Shown: piece by piece, positions 5,059 to 5,300 of the stretch | How positions within the stretch are numbered: the stretch's first letter is position 1 | Layout of the letters: each line of letters starts with the position of its first letter | Assembly (NCBI GenBank): GCA_012965485.1 | Contig: DTSF01000042.1 | Location: 1-5,300, forward strand | Direction of reading: 5' to 3' | DNA from: Dehalococcoidia bacterium | GTDB taxonomy: Bacteria > Chloroflexota > Dehalococcoidia > SAR202 > UBA826 | Length of the DNA stretch: 5,300 nucleotides | Made by a program: the position numbers and the translations under genes | The notes under the pieces: model-generated | Database searches by the model: none | Seen by the model: the letters and a program-made list of their open reading frames with translations, nothing else | What the model was told of the DNA's origin: nothing

Positions 5059-5070
5059 GGGACCATCATA
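5059..5070 (-). promoter_or_regulatory. -10/discriminator-like block before the TatD-family gene
   Basis: The minus strand reads TATGAT-GGTCCC (5070-5059), two bases before ATG 5056. TATGAT is a good -10 hexamer, and a start 6-8 nt downstream of it would fall on or next to the ATG, giving a leaderless mRNA. No clear -35 at 16-18 nt. Compare the near-identical block before the gene at 5163. Confidence 0.35.
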
Positions 5071-5145
5071 AACGTAATGTCAAAGATTACTGACGTTGAT
5101 TATACTTAAATCATCAATCACCATAAAGGTTAATTATTGAAATTG

Positions 5146-5157
5146 TGTAATGGTCCC
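5146..5157 (+). promoter_or_regulatory. -10/discriminator-like block before the second lipoprotein gene
   Basis: TGTAAT-GGTCCC (5146-5157), 5 nt before ATG 5163, matches the minus-strand block at 5070-5059 in 10 of 12 positions, including an exact ATGGTCCC. The hexamer TGTAAT is a fair -10. No convincing -35 and no Shine-Dalgarno were found. Confidence 0.3.
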
Positions 5158-5162
5158 TCCGT

Positions 5163-5300
5163 ATGAAAAATTTCGTGCACCTAGCAGTGATATTTGGCTT
5201 CGTAACAGGATTTGTTTCTTTCGCATGTTCAAATCAATCCAAATTGGCCCCGAAAATTTTCGATAACCAACCTTCTATTAATATGGATAAGACTCCTCTG
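5163..5300 (+). CDS. Probable lipoprotein, N-terminal part (3' partial)
   Basis: An open frame of 46 codons runs from ATG 5163 to the last base of the window. It starts MKNFVHLAVIFGFVTGFVSFAC: a lysine, a hydrophobic core of about 16 residues and Cys22 in a lipobox-like VSFAC, followed by a polar, Ser/Asn/Lys/Pro-rich segment of the kind that follows a lipidated cysteine. The lipobox is not ideal (Ser at -3, Phe at -2). The gene is too short here for a family to be recognised. The general design recalls the TPR lipoprotein at 1149 (signal, Cys, then a Pro-rich linker), but the sequences are not alike. It is divergent from the TatD-family gene across a 106-bp spacer and has no Shine-Dalgarno. 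The frame is supported by the signal peptide and the lack of stops; the rest is unknown. Confidence 0.65.
   Translation, partial: MKNFVHLAVIFGFVTGFVSFACSNQSKLAPKIFDNQPSINMDKTPL

Overview
The window is AT-rich bacterial DNA (roughly 40% GC by eye). It is densely packed with eight protein genes, two of them cut by the window edges. No RNA gene, insertion sequence, CRISPR array or prophage signal is visible. The most informative genes are a Na+-pumping decarboxylase membrane module (OadG-like gamma, OadB/GcdB-type beta and a free-standing biotin carrier), a small Yip1-domain membrane protein, and two short lipoproteins. This mix, with a TatD variant carrying an 'ISIARPIFRLPHLQEVV' segment, resembles what I associate with marine or environmental Chloroflexota (SAR202/Dehalococcoidia-like). 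That assignment is inference from gene style, not a demonstrated placement.

Layout. 2-550 (+): C-terminal two thirds of a FecE/BtuD-like ABC importer ATPase. 561-1091 (-): gamma-class carbonic anhydrase-like hexapeptide protein, tail to tail with the ATPase. 1149-1742 (+): TPR lipoprotein, divergent from the carbonic anhydrase-like gene. 1765-3612 (-): three-gene operon transcribed gamma, then beta, then biotin carrier. 3717-4262 (+): Yip1-family membrane protein, divergent from the operon across a compact regulatory region. 4259-5056 (-): TatD-family metal hydrolase whose stop overlaps that of the Yip1 gene by 4 bp. 5163-5300 (+): start of a second probable lipoprotein, cut by the window end.

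How the genes work together. The gamma, beta and biotin-carrier genes form the membrane and carrier part of a biotin-dependent decarboxylase that couples CO2 release from a carboxybiotin intermediate to Na+ export. The carboxyltransferase (alpha) subunit that would fix the substrate (oxaloacetate, methylmalonyl-CoA or glutaconyl-CoA) is not in the window, so the substrate is undetermined. The other genes are independent transcription units.

Points that deserve attention. (1) The gamma-subunit gene contains a perfect 20-bp inverted repeat with a 4-nt loop inside its coding sequence. (2) The same gene has no ATG/GTG/TTG at the place the family requires a start; the conserved N-terminus reads on upstream to a probable non-canonical start behind a GGTG Shine-Dalgarno that is shared with the two downstream genes. 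(3) The divergent region in front of the pump operon has a TGTCGG-N8-CCGACA palindrome sitting on the -35 element, plus 16-nt-spaced copies of the -10 sequence. (4) The two divergent starts around 5056 and 5163 share a -10/discriminator-like block directly against their start codons. Apart from these the genes are ordinary, and I see no clear evidence for a wholly new system.
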